DNA of 64,000 nucleotides from Heterobilharzia americana (GCA_944470555.2 OX104127.1:141688786-141752785); one strand, 5' to 3'. Counted from the stretch's first letter, positions 1 to 12,210 are shown. Notes: generated from the letters alone by a model not told the origin. Program-made: numbers and translations.

Positions 1-115
1 CCTGACTTATTTAAATCCTCCATCTACAGTACAATATCTATAGAGCTCACTCGGTTGAGATCACTTAGGTGATGATAGAAATCCTAAATTACAGTCTGTC
101 GGGGCACACGTAAAT

Positions 116-334
116 ATGACGAAATGTTTCTCTTATCAAAAGCTTCCTACTACAACCAAACTTTATAAGCTAACAAGACAGCTGTGTGCTAGTAAAGTCA
201 AGTTAACTAATGCAACTTCAGTTCTAGTACTTATTTTGACACTGTTACTATTACAGCCAGATACGGATTCCACAGGATTCTCGAGTAGATACTTTCCAAG
301 TGAACCGGTTGCAAAATTATACGAAGCACTTTAG
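116..334 (+). CDS. possible 5' coding exon or chance ORF, 72 codons
   Basis: This ATG-initiated frame has a hydrophobic stretch, SVLVLILTLLLL, near residues 36-47 that could be a signal anchor. No family is recognised. If a donor at 300 (CCAA|GTGAAC) were used, the exon 116-299 would end in phase 1, with an A as its last base. That joins in frame to an acceptor at 2575 (CATCATCAG|TG) and would make an ATG across the junction, followed by the NALF1-like first exon. The fit is only phase arithmetic: the donor is not strong and no homology backs it. Chance is at least as likely. Confidence 0.18.
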   Translation: MTKCFSYQKLPTTTKLYKLTRQLCASKVKLTNATSVLVLILTLLLLQPDTDSTGFSSRYFPSEPVAKLYEAL

Positions 335-779
335 TAGGATCTCGTATACAGCTTTCTGGCATACATGTACACCGATGGCAGAGCTTTCTCGAGTTTTAAC
401 TAAACGTTTTTTCAAGTTTGCATCAAGATTCAGGTATTGAAGACTGTTAACCTAAGGGTTACATGTGGTTTTGAAATAGTGAAAAAAGTTATTGTACTAA
501 ACAGCAACCTTGCAGAAGCAGCTGTTCTTAAAAATACAGCAGTAATACCATAACAGTAGTATGAATAATTATGTTCACGTATTGATAGGTAGCTGGGTAG
601 ACGTTTTAAATCTTCAGTGCAGCTTTATCTCACCATAGATTGTGTGCCAAACATCAAAAGGTAAATGGTAACGCTGCTGGCTGTCCAAATTCACCTGTTT
701 TACTAGTCTCTGCGTGAATTCTCTCACATGGCCAAAGCCCAGAGTAAACAGTGTAGAGGTTGTGCGGAGTTTTAGGTAA

Positions 780-890
780 GTCAGGTGATGAGGTTGTTTG
801 ATCGATTAAACCATCCAGCTCAGCGCAACACCACCGAAAACATACCCGTGAGCTACAAATATTCTCCATCCTCTCACAATCCTACTAGGT
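780..890 (+). mobile_element. Penelope-like element 3' end fragment
   Basis: The stretch around 803-880 (ATTAAACCATCCAGCTCAG, then GAGCTACAAATATTCTCCA) matches the 3' end of the PLE copy at 18340-19615, where nearly the same words occur at 19537-19605 in the same orientation. No coding part is left. Confidence 0.45.
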
Positions 891-1384
891 CGTAAGCATT
901 TCACTGAACTAATCAGCACGTGTTATATATCCCATACCACCATCCACCGCAAAATGCTATGTTAGCTAAAGTAAGATTAGGTTGGAAAAAAAGTGAGGTC
1001 AAACGAAGACATAACCGTTGTTAGGTTGTTGTACACAACTGGCAGTTTATCCGAGTTGTATAGAAAAATAGAGCCTTTTTAGTTAGAATCCATGAGACTG
1101 TCTAAAATCGGTAGCTGCAAATTGTAGGAGGTAAAACGTGTAGTTGATTGTAGTAACTCATATACATTCATATTTTATCTACATCGTAATCGGCGTCACG
1201 TTTAGTCGTTTTCTTTAGTCTCGTTTTTCAATGGTTTTCTGTATATTGTTTTCGTTTCCTTGTCTTTTGTCGTGTTACTTTTTACCTCGATGTGAGGTTT
1301 AGGAAACTAAAGTGTGATTTAATAATATTGGGACGGTTTTTGCATGTTATGTAGCAATATTTAGTCGAAATAGGGATGAAATTG

Positions 1385-1525
1385 CAATCAGCTACACCTG
1401 CTGTTTGAGGACTGCTGATACTGTCTGGCTTTCTAAACCTCGGTGGGCAAAGTGGGATTCAAACTTGCGACCCGATCGACGGTCAACTTCTTAGACCAGT
1501 TAGCCACAGCTGCAGCCAAGGTGTC
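1385..1525 (-). repeat. tRNA-derived SINE fragment (family gamma), minus strand
   Basis: On the minus strand there is an A-box-like TGGCTAACTGG and, about 35 bases on, a B-box-like GTTTGAATCCC, followed by the body shared with 8265-8420 (GAGGACTGCTGATACT on the plus strand). It looks like a decayed Pol III SINE, not a tRNA gene, because no cloverleaf can be closed. Confidence 0.4.
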
Positions 1526-2514
1526 ACTATCTCTCTATGTTAGTTTAGTAGTTGATTAAGTTGACTCGTATGTACGAAGTACATACATACAACTAATGTT
1601 GAAATTCTGGACATACCAAAGTAAATAAATGCATTTATTACAACACGACCATTTTAATAGGTCTACTATAATATCTAAATCACTTCATACATAGTGAATT
1701 ACACAGCTGGTTTGACTAGTAATTTTGTTAAATCCATGGTCTTCATTTTCTGTGTTACGCCCATTAGTAAGTCGGGCTTTGTTCTATGGGTTAGACGCAA
1801 GGATCATGAAAAAGATACTTTACCAAGCCCTCCTTTATTTTATCTTGGTGACTAAGACCTATGACTCTCAACAAGATGTATTGTGTAGAATTCTGAAAAG
1901 TTTCTCGAATAAGCACATCATAGCTGCATACTCATTTATATACATGATGAGGTATAATTTTCATGATTTGTTTAGGGCAAGTTGTTCTTATCAGAATTAT
2001 CTGTTCATTTTTATCCAACCTTGTTATACATATTCCAACAGCGTTTCCAACCGCATACTTCGCAGGGCTTTTTCTGTATGGATATATTTTAGTTGAATTA
2101 CGCTGCATATTTTTGTAATTCTGATGCACTGGGAAAATCAGCATATGTGAACACCATTAAACTTCACACTAACAGCTCACATAAATATGTTTACGTGGTA
2201 AATTGTGTGAACGAGTTTCTGTTTCTGATTATTCTTTCTTGAGTGTATCAGTTAGTTACTGAAATGTTATCTTTTTGCATACAGATGACTGAAAACAAAT
2301 TTCCCACTAACTCTTGATAACAGTGAGCAGAATAAAGCCCCGGCTTTTGCATCTGAGACGGCACAATGCGCATGGTCGTGTTGATCTGGTCGCCAGGCTG
2401 AGCCATGTGCATCACAGGAGATCATGGTACTCCTTTTATTTCTCCGTGTCATTATTTATGCAACAGAGAAAGTTCTTACCTATTTAACTCTAGTAACAGT
2501 TTGTTTTCAAATAA
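1526..2514. other. AT-rich stretch without a recognised gene
   Basis: A 123-codon plus frame (1725-2096) begins at TTG, not ATG, and has no recognisable motif. If the NALF1-like gene has an upstream exon or its promoter here, I cannot see it. Confidence 0.4.
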
Positions 2515-2575
2515 CTACAAACGTCAAAACCTATACACAATTGTGCCTTATTTCCAAGTATTTGCTCATCATCAG

Positions 2576-3308
2576 TGAAGGCCACTGCTACCGAACGCTC
2601 GGGAATTCTGATAATAATATTTTTATTGTTCGGGAAAATGCTTTCCGCAACTGCCAAGCTCACATATTCACCTGACAAAACACTAGCTGCTACTGAACAT
2701 ACAGATGGTCAGATTTCAGTCTTAAGTTCTACTGCTTTTCCTGCAGCATTAAAACCAACAAAATACAAGCAACAAACAAACAAACCGTCTGATAAAATGA
2801 ACCGTTTTATGAATCTTCGTAAACCTTATACTCAAATGTACTTGAATAATGCTAAAAGACATTCACAAACTGATGAACAACTAGAAATAAAGTTATTGAG
2901 TACCGAGCTTGCTGAATTTATCTGTCATCGACTACCCGATCCGTGCGCTCGTGCTGCTTATCTTCGTCAGCATGTTAGACACGATATGTGCTTTCGTTTG
3001 CCTTTATTGTATCTTCTGCCACATACGGATTTTCGTTTGGATAAACCATATTTGTCTGAATATAAATCTGGAACATGTAAAGGAAGTCTGTCTCGGTTAA
3101 CATATTTGCCTTCAGACAGCTCTTTTGAACAGTTTCTAACACCAGCTTCTGCATGTGAACACAGTTTACTCTCACTAAAGAAAATAATGGATGATAAACT
3201 ACGTTCACATTTCGGAGTATTGATGATCTACTAGAAAAGTCTTTTTGTATCAAGCCGTATGATTCCCGTCCCAATGTAACCGGAGAATGTCAGTGTCAGG
3301 AGTGCCAA
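2576..3308 (+). CDS. NALF1: NALF1/FAM155 (NLF-1) homologue, first recognised exon
   Basis: NALF1/FAM155 proteins are cysteine-rich membrane proteins that bind the extracellular face of the NALCN leak channel and help it leave the ER. The exon starts with a hydrophobic run (GILIIIFLLFGK, 2605-2640), a likely signal anchor or first TM. A cysteine-bearing region follows, then IDDLLEKSFC and ECQCQECQ at the end, matching the first part of the family's cysteine-rich domain. The donor is CAA|GTAAGT at 3309, phase 0, leading to EAYKNWFC in the next exon. The 5' border is uncertain: the frame is open from 2515, an acceptor AG lies at 2574-2575, the position at 2575 is GTG, and the first in-frame ATG is 2638. 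The frame changes at 3210-3212: upstream codons hit a stop at 3232, and one extra T in that run would restore reading to the donor. This is either an assembly indel or a real lesion. Confidence 0.75.
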
Positions 3309-3384
3309 GTAAGTTTATTTCATACACTTTTGTGCTTACTTTGATTGATTTCATTACAATTTCCATCTTTTATATTTGATCTTT

Positions 3385-3600
3385 ATAATAAATGTAAAAT
3401 TTAGCACTGTGGTAGAATGTAATTCCATACTAGATTTGTTTATTTGATATAACACAGTGATTTATTATAAATATTGTATGGTGATATTATTCATCATACC
3501 TTTGGTATGAATATGAACAATAAGTCCTGTTCGAAACATCATCCAGTAAATAATAGTGTTTCACTACGTGAAATATTCAACAACAAAAAGTAACTGAGAA
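3385..3600. repeat. terminal fragment of PLE family B, arranged head to head
   Basis: The right part (3505-3575) reads like the 3' end of the PLE copies at 32080-32164 and 41975-42030, with words such as GAAACATCATCCAGTAAATAA. The left part (3385-3470) is the reverse complement of the sequence at 42020-42100. The two halves are therefore in opposite orientation. Confidence 0.45.
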
Positions 3601-4184
3601 TTACACACTTCTACAGTGTTCAAGTACTACCCTTACATTAACAATTAAAGAATCTTTACGATGTATTTCTTCCCATCGAAATGCAAATTGTTTCTTCATA
3701 GCTGCTTTTCCTTGACATTTTGTCTGACAACAAAGTCAAGAAGTCAAACGCATTGGCTAATTCACTTAGGAAGTCGAATCAATCCTGATGTGTTTGGAAT
3801 GCTAGATCCTTAACATTTTATGCTTAAATTCCATAAATTCACCTTACAGAATGTTTGAATTATCGTTTTTGTGATTTTTCTCTCCTCACGTGTATTGCTC
3901 ACTTTCACTGATTTTAAGAACGCTATTTCCCCATTGGTTACATTTTCACGTTTAATATACTGGTTTGTCTGTTCACCCCAAGGATGCCCACATTCTATAT
4001 TAACCCAAGAGTTGCACCTGTAGACTCATACTTTCAGATTAAAGTGAACTCTCTTCAGTCTGATATAGTTTTCTTGTGTTAGCTGAGCGAGTTGTCGACC
4101 ATCATGTCGTTCATCAAGTACCTGGATCATGCGTCTCTAGTTAAAATGTATCTGAAAATCTCGATATGAGAAGTCAGTGACTGA

Positions 4185-4440
4185 CGAATTCTTTGCACAG
4201 AACAAAAGGCTCGATTGGCTTTTGCCGACTTACTCTAATGAGATATCCGCTTGGCTACTGAACTTTGCGCGTACAGTGCAGCAACTCGTTATGTCCTACT
4301 GTACAGTTGTGAAACATAGCTATTATGGTTGGTAGACGTGAGGAACCTTCAGATTCTCTATCGCTGCTGCCTCCGTAGCGTTGTGGGTGTTTCGTCAAGC
4401 CACTGTTTCAGTACCTCAAAAGTCAAATGATGAGTTAAAA
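4185..4440 (+). mobile_element. RTE/SR2-like non-LTR retrotransposon, decayed C-terminal piece
   Basis: In broken frames the plus strand reads like the part just after the RT palm of schistosome RTE elements: NKRLDWLLPTYSNEIS corresponds to the usual QKARLAFANLRHLW region, and YVLLYSCET to VLLYGCETW. The copy is truncated at both ends and has several stops and shifts. Confidence 0.6.
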
Positions 4441-4754
4441 ACAAAGGATTTAAGGGGGTCGTAAACCTTCGAAACCCATACTTTGAGAAAAACTCGCGTA
4501 TCGTATGTGATAGTCATCAGTGTATTAATCTGCCATCAGTAGCGTGTGAAATATCGGCTGTCATCGTTCTTCCTCGACTCCATGTGCTAAACAACGATGA
4601 GTGATTGACGTTCTGTTGAGCTCGTGGATGCACAAATCACACGTTCTCCGCCCACCAGATGCTTGAATACCGTCACGCATTACTGTTCAACAGTCATTAT
4701 ATTTCCCGATATTAGGGCTACCTTCGATTCTCTAGACTGGGTTATATTCTGGAA

Positions 4755-5930
4755 TCATCTATTATAGAGAGATATCCCTGGGTTTGTTATCATTTTGAAG
4801 ACCTTATGCTGTAACATCTCATAAAGAGTAGGGATATAGAACCAAACCTCTCGATTGGGCCAAACCAATAGCAGAACCATGCAGGGCTGTCTGATTTCAC
4901 CATTCCTCTTTAACTTTGCGATTGATAACAGCCGTGAAACAGCTCTGAAGGAGATGCATCGTGGTAGTGGAAACCTGCCAGATGAAAAACTTTCGACCTT
5001 GAGTATTCGGACGATATCGTTTTGCTGTGTGGCAACATAAAGAATGCTCAAATTACTTAGTTAGCCGTAAGTGCCCGTAAGTAAGGTGTGTGCTTTGCAT
5101 CATCGAGCATCAAGATTAGCACCAGCCTATCGCTGTACCCAGCCTTAGTGATGGGCCGTTGAAAGTTGTCGAAAAGTTTACTTACCTATGTAGTTGTTTG
5201 AGTACTGGTAGAGATGCGATTTATGAGATTGGTAACTACATTCCAAATGCTGTACCAGCGTAAATCGAATTGGGTCACCTTTGGTTCCGTCTTAACGTTA
5301 GGCCTGTTGTAAGTTGTCTAGTACACAACTCGTCGGTACGGGTAGTTCTACTCTATGAAACCTGGCCTGTACAAGGTGACGATATCCGAAGATTCTAAAT
5401 TTTCTTTGACGGTTGCATCCGTAGGATTGTTCGAACCCACCAACTCCGAAATGAGGCTGCACCTGCTAGTGAGTAATAGCGACCTGCATTCATTAGTTGG
5501 TCATCTTCATACACTAACTTCGGTGGCTTTAGACATATATTACGAATATCATCTCAGAGGATCCGAAATCCTACACTCCACTCACCCTGGTACTAATGGA
5601 AAAAGCAGAGAACTGGCCAGCTTATGATACGGTGGTATTGGGTTGCGGGACAGTTGTGTTGTGCTAGCATATATTGGTGCCTCGACTCCCGGATAGGGCC
5701 TAAGAGATAACAACTCACTGACATCAAGTTGCGACAGACGTTGTTCAGAATCGAAACCAGTGGCAACCGTGCAGGATTTTTCTTATTTCTCTTATTGTCG
5801 AAAGTTAGACGAAAGTAGTCAGTAGTTCTTTGGATGCATCTTTGAGACTGCTGTTGCCATAACCCACTTTCGTCTCAGCTTCCACTCTCTTTTCCTCCTC
5901 ACTTTTTTTTCTTCTTTGTGTTTTATATTA
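4755..5930 (+). mobile_element. RTE-like non-LTR retrotransposon copy with RT palm, decayed
   Basis: The RT palm is recognisable: QGCLISPFLFNFAID at 4883-4930, then after a one-frame slip DLEYSDDIVLLCG at 4995-5035, the catalytic box of the RTE type with ADD changed to SDD. Downstream, in shifting frames, come PLKVVEKFTYL (5155-5195), VLLYETWP near 5345-5370, ILRISSQRI near 5535-5560 and VVQNRNQWQPC near 5735-5765, the usual order of the family's C-terminal region. A T-rich 3' end follows at 5880-5940. It differs from the copy at 20690-21770 and is probably another subfamily. It cannot code for a working enzyme. Confidence 0.7.
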
Positions 5931-6049
5931 TTTGGCATGACATATCTTGCTGTTCATGCTTTACCACGTGTGTTATTTATGTAATAGAATTTTTTTTAAA
6001 GAATAAACTTCATCGTTTCAGGTGTCTTGGATATGTGTAACAGTTACCT

Positions 6050-6330
6050 CATTACCTTACACTTCATTACGCAATGTTATCTGAAGTAGATTTTGGCTGG
6101 AAAACAATCAAAGGAGGCTAGAATCAAACACTGTATCCATAGATTCTCTGACTTCGAGTGTGGACCGTGTAAAGAAATCTAGACTTTCAGGTTGGGGTCT
6201 ATGCGACGACCAAAATCGATGATTGGGGACTGTAGACGATATCATTCAGTCATCTGTCTCAGTAGCTCAGATTCATCCACAAATTATCTTCATCTTAGTC
6301 GTCATATAACATTTTGTTATTGATTTATCC
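6050..6330 (+). mobile_element. RTE 3' tail fragment
   Basis: Broken frames give FGWKTIKGG, then FQVGVYATTKIDDWGL, comparable to the GWKKVRGG ... GWGPRDDQNRWLETL end of RTE proteins. The same tail follows the copy at 12480-13390. The RT part is missing. Confidence 0.5.
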
Positions 6331-6429
6331 GCTCTTCCTCTCCTACGGATTTCCACATTCAACTACATTTCGTTTCCTTACTTCTCTTCCATCCTGCTTT
6401 ACTGTCTCTTTATACGCTGATGTGACGTT

Positions 6430-6610
6430 CTCACCGCTCATTGGTCTAGGGAGATGACTTCCAACCGATCGGTTATGGGTTCAAACAGCCCTCCACCTAC
6501 CAAGGTTTGGGCAAACCAGGTAGTATCAATGGCTCTCACACAATAGGTGTGGTTCATTGCCTACTGGACGAGTGTGCACAAGACTACTGAGTGCATTTCA
6601 ATCCCAGATT
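6430..6610 (+). repeat. tRNA-derived SINE (family gamma)
   Basis: A tRNA-like head (CTCATTGGTCTAGGG, then ATGGGTTCAAACAGCCC as B box) is followed by a body with ACCAGGTAGTATCAATGG and GTGTGGTTCATTGCC. The body recurs at 10670-10830, 11065-11190 and 30345-30510. Confidence 0.55.
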
Positions 6611-6899
6611 CAATTTGACAGTGCTGTCTATTTTCCCCGATCCTCCTAATCTTTGTGATGAATTTTCCTCTCTTTACGACCATGAAGAATATTAATGGTT
6701 ATACTGTGAATCTGTTAAATAAAGCATGATTTCCATCTTGAGTAGACAGGCAAACAGACAAAATAAACGTAGAACCTTGCACACAAGTTCATTGGTTTAA
6801 GTTGCCACACTTCACAGTATAATACAAAGAATAAATGGATGGAAGAAGAGATGTCAAAAGGGACAAGGTTTTGCGAGACAGTAAACAATTTAAAGGTAA

Positions 6900-7235
6900 C
6901 GGTTATTGCAAATATTCAAGCTTTAAAAGATGTCATGAAGTGAATACTTCTGCGCCATTGTGACCAACTTTCAGCCATATCACTAAGAGTCCTAAACCAT
7001 TGATTCCTTTCGTCTCGGGCACCCCAACCACACAGTCTACATCTCGGATCAACAATGTAGGACTTCATCGACTGATGCCACGTCTTTGTCCGGCCATCGT
7101 GAACCCTCTTCCAGCCTAGTCCAATTTTCCTCAGGATGGCACGTCGAGGTAGGCGGTGGTTCGGCATGCTGAGCACATTTCGAAGCCACGTCAGACGATG
7201 AAGGTTCACAACCTCATCACTTGACTTACCTGTCT
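6900..7235 (-). mobile_element. RTE/SR2-like C-terminal fragment, minus strand
   Basis: A 97-codon frame on the minus strand (7209-6916) contains NLHRLTWLRNVLSMPNHRLP, GLGWKRVHDGRTKTWHQ and RNQWFRTLSDMAESWSQWR, the diagnostic end of schistosome RTE ORF2. The copy is 5'-truncated near 7235; the 3' untranslated tail runs left towards 6780. This stretch of frame is open, so the insertion may be fairly young, but it holds no catalytic part. Confidence 0.75.
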
Positions 7236-8264
7236 TGCCTGTTACCCTTCTAGGTGTAGAGACAACATACTTTTACTGCATGGTAACTTATTAGTCGTGA
7301 ACATTTCAATTAATTATTTAGTCATCATCAACCATTAGTATTCTATATACTTTGTGTCAATTGGCTTGGTACTGATGCCATCGTTTACTCTCGATAATCA
7401 TTTACTACAAGTAGTCGTAAATTCCTTGTTTTCTTATTTGAAGAAGTTTGTATGGATTGAACGGATTTGTTTCAGGCACATACTTTGGTGGTATATTGAA
7501 TTTTCGATACTCTTCAAGACTCATTGTGTTCGCATAACTGCAAAACAGTGACCATATAATCATTTGATGTAATCTGTTCTGATCTCCATGTATGAAAATT
7601 GGCGTATGGCAATCAAGAATGTCCGTTATTTTTTTTGTGTTCAATCATTCCTACGTTTTTCTCATAGTCAGTATACGTTTGCAGGTGTAGAGTGCGAATC
7701 ATCACCGATAGTTTACTAAAATATTTCTGTGGAATTGTGACACAATGAATAAAGTGCTTGATTTCGGACTAGTACTTTATACATTGAAAATTTTTTCCCA
7801 CCTATTGAGGTTTGCGCAGCCATGTTGCATTACAACTCTCATGAAGTAGATATGGTCAATTATTCAGTATGTGAACCTGTACATGTCTGTTGAGTCAATT
7901 ATTATGATAGCAACTTGTATTCATTCAGTTGGTGAATATTCTTGGTTCCTTTTACTAAGCACATTAAACAGCTTATTAAACTTGGGTCTTTCATGTATCA
8001 CTTATTTTAACCTGTGCAACTGGGTGACATCGTAAACTCTCACTTAACAAGTGTGGCTCATAGCCACATGCATAAACACATATCGGTTGAGTCACATTAC
8101 TGACTGTTTTTTATATATTTCCAAGCAGATGGCTTGTGAATGGTCAGAAAGCAATCATTTAAATTCTGTTTCGAGAAAAGAGTGACTCATCAGCTTGGGC
8201 AAGTCTTCTTAGCAAACTGTGTCACTAATTACGATAACACCGAATACGAAATGCACCCAACAAC

Positions 8265-8420
8265 CTTGTGCATATTCGTTCAGTAGGCAGTAAACCACAC
8301 CTGTTGTGAGGACTACTGATACTACATGGTTCACCAAACCTAGGTTGGTGGGGCGATGTTCGAACCCGTGACCTATTGGTTGAAGGTAATTGGCTACATA
8401 TCTTTTGGTTCAGCTTGCAA
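8265..8420 (-). repeat. tRNA-derived SINE (family gamma), minus strand
   Basis: The minus strand has a B-box-like GGGTTCGAACATCGCC, and the body on the plus strand reads GAGGACTACTGATACTACATG, as in the copy at 1385-1525. Upstream, 8000-8100 holds another short piece of the same family. Confidence 0.45.
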
Positions 8421-8589
8421 TCATCCATCAAAACAATCCTGTTGCGTATTTTTGGTAAACCCTTTTCAAGGTATCAGATTCACCTGAATAAACTCCCCCG
8501 AGAGTCGTGTAAAGTCAAAAGACTGAATTCGGTCAGCATATAGGACTAGACAGCATGAAGTTAGTTACCCTCCAGTGATCAATCATTGT

Positions 8590-8780
8590 ATCTAATTCAG
8601 TCCTACAGGAGGTCAGTTGCGGCCCGAATAGCCCAGTGGTAACGTCACTGACTACAAGACTGGATGATGGGACATCCATTCCGTCGGGGTCGCAGATACA
8701 CCCCCCCTGACGAGTGCCAAAAAGCACGAAATCTAGGTCGAGCAGGGTTTCTTACCGATTGCCTCCATCCAACTAACAAC
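8590..8780 (+). repeat. tRNA-like SINE fragment, separate family
   Basis: It begins with CGAATAGCCCAGTGGTAACG, a good A-box-like tRNA head, and continues with CATTCCGTCGGGGTCGCAG where a B box would lie. No cloverleaf closes, so it is not a functional tRNA gene. The head resembles the SINE at 17650-17850. Confidence 0.4.
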
Positions 8781-8789
8781 TGTATGGTT

Positions 8790-10665
8790 TTTTCGTAACA
8801 GTAACTAATTGTTCCCTATTGAGTTATAATTAATAAATCTGTACACTTACATTCGAGGTGATTTTTCAGCAAACAACGTACAACCTACGGTTACCAAATG
8901 GTGAAAATGGTAAGTTCACTCTGGTTGTGTGCCGACTCATCTCCAACCAATGAAGCAACTGCATAATAAGTAAGAGCAGCCAATCAGCATAAAGTATGAA
9001 ACTGTACAAAAACATCAGTTACTCATGAGTAAATATAGCCAGTAACATTGAGAAATGCCACACCGGGGTTGTAAGACGAGCATTTAGTTGTGCATTGCAT
9101 TATAGTTCATAATGACTAAATTCTCACCGAATGTTTTTTACTGTTGTTTACATAAGTAATATATAGGCTTTTCGAAACCTAACAAAAGGAAATGAAATCT
9201 ACAATTCGGTCCTTATTCAATCTATTTCTTCTCTTTATTTTCCATATTTTCATATTATTTCATTTTGTAAGATTCATTACGTACCTTAGTTTTGTTGAAA
9301 ATAACATCGAAGAATGTACTAGGTACAAAAATTGAAGTGACACATTGTGAGTATTCTTCATAATGTTTCTAAGTTCAGATATGAACAAAATCTGTTGTAT
9401 ACAATCACCTATAAGACAGTTTTCAATCTAAGTTCAGTTGGTAATCGCTTCATTATTCAATCTTACGTAAATATTATGTGCTATGCTTAAAATTTATGAC
9501 ATGTATAAGTAAGTGTGATTAAGTCGAGATATCTACTACAACGTTTGTCAGAAATGTAGATTTTCATTGGCACCTCTAGTTATTTCACAAGCATACATTA
9601 TATTTGTACGAGTTTTTCAGGGTCCAAGAGTATAATTATCACGAGTTTTTCTCAATGGGCTTTAAATATTCTACCTTTCAATTGCCACTCTTTTTTTTTA
9701 CTTTCCCAATTACCGAACAATGTTGATTGTGTTCATACGAATCAGTTTATAAACCACCAGTCATCATAAACGAGATGTCTTACCTTTTGATATAGACATT
9801 GAGAATTATTTGACCCACTGATGATATACAGAAGTCTCCAACAAAGCAAAGGTATTCATGTCTGTGTATTGCCACATGCTTTTGTTGATGACAAGTTGTT
9901 AGGGATGCCTAATCCCTAATAAAAACTAACTTGTAGTATGTATATATTATCACTGTAAAATTTAAGCCTTGCTTTCGCACTCTTTTTGCTCCATGTAATA
10001 TTATTTTTACCGTGGTTCAGCATACTAAACTCTGATTGACTCATTTTACACTTTTAATAAGCTATTTTGTTTTCCATGGCCAAGGTCATCTATGGGTTTA
10101 TAAACAAGTGAATTTTCAGCCATAAGACTCTTCAGTTGAAGTAAACATACTTTTTATCGCATTGTCTTCTTCTGTTATCAGCTGAATATTGTGTTGAGAT
10201 GTCATCGTTCTATCGTTAATCGTATCGCGTCAAAGCATTATACCGTTATATATACCTCAGATCATCATAGAAGTTCCTTCTCACTTCTGGAAAACAAAAT
10301 AGACACTTTGGTCAAAATGATGATAATTGACGTTCTACATGTTTTAGCATCAATTGACAGTTTTAAGTGTGGCAATGAGTCAGTACCAAATCTATATTTG
10401 AACCTTGATAAGGTTGGTAAAGTTTGATTACAAGACTGAAACATAAACTAGCTTCTTTTAAATATTTTAGAGATATTTCGATTTAGCTCAAAACGCTTAC
10501 AGCAGTTACTTAAATGAGTAAACGGATGTTCATCAAGGCATTTTTAGGCTGCATAAATGTCAGAAATTATTCATGCTTTAATAGTTTGAGGCTCTTGTTC
10601 TTGACTGGTTATCAGTCTCATCATATATGAAACCTCAGTGAAGATGTAAATTGCTGAAGCGATGA
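8790..10665. other. AT-rich intronic DNA without recognised features
   Basis: I see only short frames of low information and homopolymer runs. No repeat family from elsewhere in the window is obvious here. Confidence 0.5.
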
Positions 10666-10669
10666 CCAA

Positions 10670-10830
10670 TTTATGAAAGTTACGGAGCTGCGGGTCATTG
10701 ATCTAATCGATGGGTACAGATTTGAATCTCGCTCCACCTATCAAGGTGTGAGCAGCCAGGTAGTATCATTATCCTTCATAATAGATGTGTCTCATAACCT
10801 ACCGCACATACGTGAACTAGCTGTAATTAC
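10670..10830 (+). repeat. tRNA-derived SINE (family gamma)
   Basis: TTTGAATCTCGCTCCACCTA is the B-box region, followed by GCAGCCAGGTAGTATCATT and GATGTGTCTCATAACCTACC, matching the body at 6430-6610. Confidence 0.5.
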
Positions 10831-11064
10831 TGAATTTTTGAAGAGAGCAGTCAATATATCAAATTTCAAACAATTGTATGTGTCAACTCCAAAAATGGAA
10901 AGATTTTTGGATTAAAAGGTTGGTTGTCAATCAATTTTTTTAAAACGTAATCTATACAGGACAAACAGAATCAACAGTAGATATTGGTTTCATGCCTTTT
11001 TTAGCCGAACTTAGCTTTTCTCTAACATAAATGTACTTCAGATAGCATTGCGCGTTATGATAGA

Positions 11065-11190
11065 CATGGTTATATATACTACCTGGCTGTCCAGACCCTA
11101 GGTAGGTGGAGTGGGGTTTGAGCCCATAGCCCACTGATTGAAAGTCATCTCCCTAAACCAGTGAGCCACAGTTTCACTGGACCACTTCAT
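11065..11190 (-). repeat. tRNA-derived SINE (family gamma), minus strand
   Basis: The plus strand reads TACTACCTGGCTGTCCAGAC, GGGTTTGAGCCCATAG and CAGTGAGCCACAG, the reverse complement of the head and body of the family gamma SINE. Confidence 0.5.
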
Positions 11191-12018
11191 TAACGGAATA
11201 TTATTCACGTCACCAATTCATCACTTTTAAGCAATACACCTTGGTGTCACTAGTTGAATTCCTGTAACTTCAAGAAACTGAATGCTGTCTCCAATAATCG
11301 CGTTACTAATGAGAAACTGTTGAAGAAAAAGCAACATAGAACCTAACACAAAGCTCACTAGTCGGCGTTACTATATTTCACATCAGTACGAAACAAGTAA
11401 GTCACCAGGAACGGAAAGTCAAAGAAAGGGTGGGTATGTAGTACTGTACTGTATATATTGAGAAACAAATATCTTACAACTAAGACAAGCAACATAACTT
11501 GATGATATCTACACGCATAATCTTCACTTTCGAAACGATTTCTTAGGTGGGTAGTGCAACAGAAATAAAAGTTGTACATCTCAGCAACCACATACAGATT
11601 CACAACCTGGACAGCGAGATAACGATACTACTTAACTTTTGAAACGTCGGTTGAGAGTTGAGTTCAAACCTGACCTAACAGTTTAAAATAAGACCTGATC
11701 ATGTGAACCACCCGAAGTATCCTTCAAAGACTATTCCGACCTTCTAAATAACTGAAGTAATCCATACACTCTTTATTAGCACTTCTTGATGAGAACAGTA
11801 ATTTTCGCATTTTTTTCTGTAGTATTATCAAAACCCATACAATATAGTATTTCTATCAGGTCGGTAGATTTCCTACTGTATTCCGATATCTACACCACCT
11901 GAGTTGATCAAAGAATTCTTCAGCAAAAAGCTAGAGTTAAGAGTGAACCCACCAGTCAGTGAGTATCAAAGTGGGACCTGGAATGGATCCATGACGTCCT
12001 AATATACCACACCGTACA

Positions 12019-12210
12019 TCAACATATCAAAACAGAAGACAACAAGCTGAAAGAAAGACAAATAAGGAAGAAAGCGAACAGTAATCGTAGAAAGTCGTTA
12101 GAACAAAGAAAAAAGGGATAAAACAACAAGTGACGTAATTTATATGGATTCTGGTCAAGATTTGACGGGATAGTTTCACAAATATTTGGCTCCAAGTGAA
12201 AAGTAGACAC
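12019..12210 (-). repeat. RTE 3' tail, minus strand, inverted against 13187-13370
   Basis: The minus strand and the plus-strand segment at 13187-13370 are close relatives, both carrying TTTTCACTTGGAGCCAAATA and CTTATTTGTCTTTCTTTCAG. Antisense-like frames in both copies are shadows of this shared noncoding tail. Confidence 0.6.

Noticed and set aside
1725..2096. 123-codon plus frame
   Set aside because: Starts at TTG, has low-information AT-rich content and no motif, and does not connect to the NALF1-like exons.
7405..7644. 79-codon minus frame with protein-like composition
   Set aside because: It lacks an ATG and splice borders, and a faint kinase-like word (GDQNRL) is too short to support a family.
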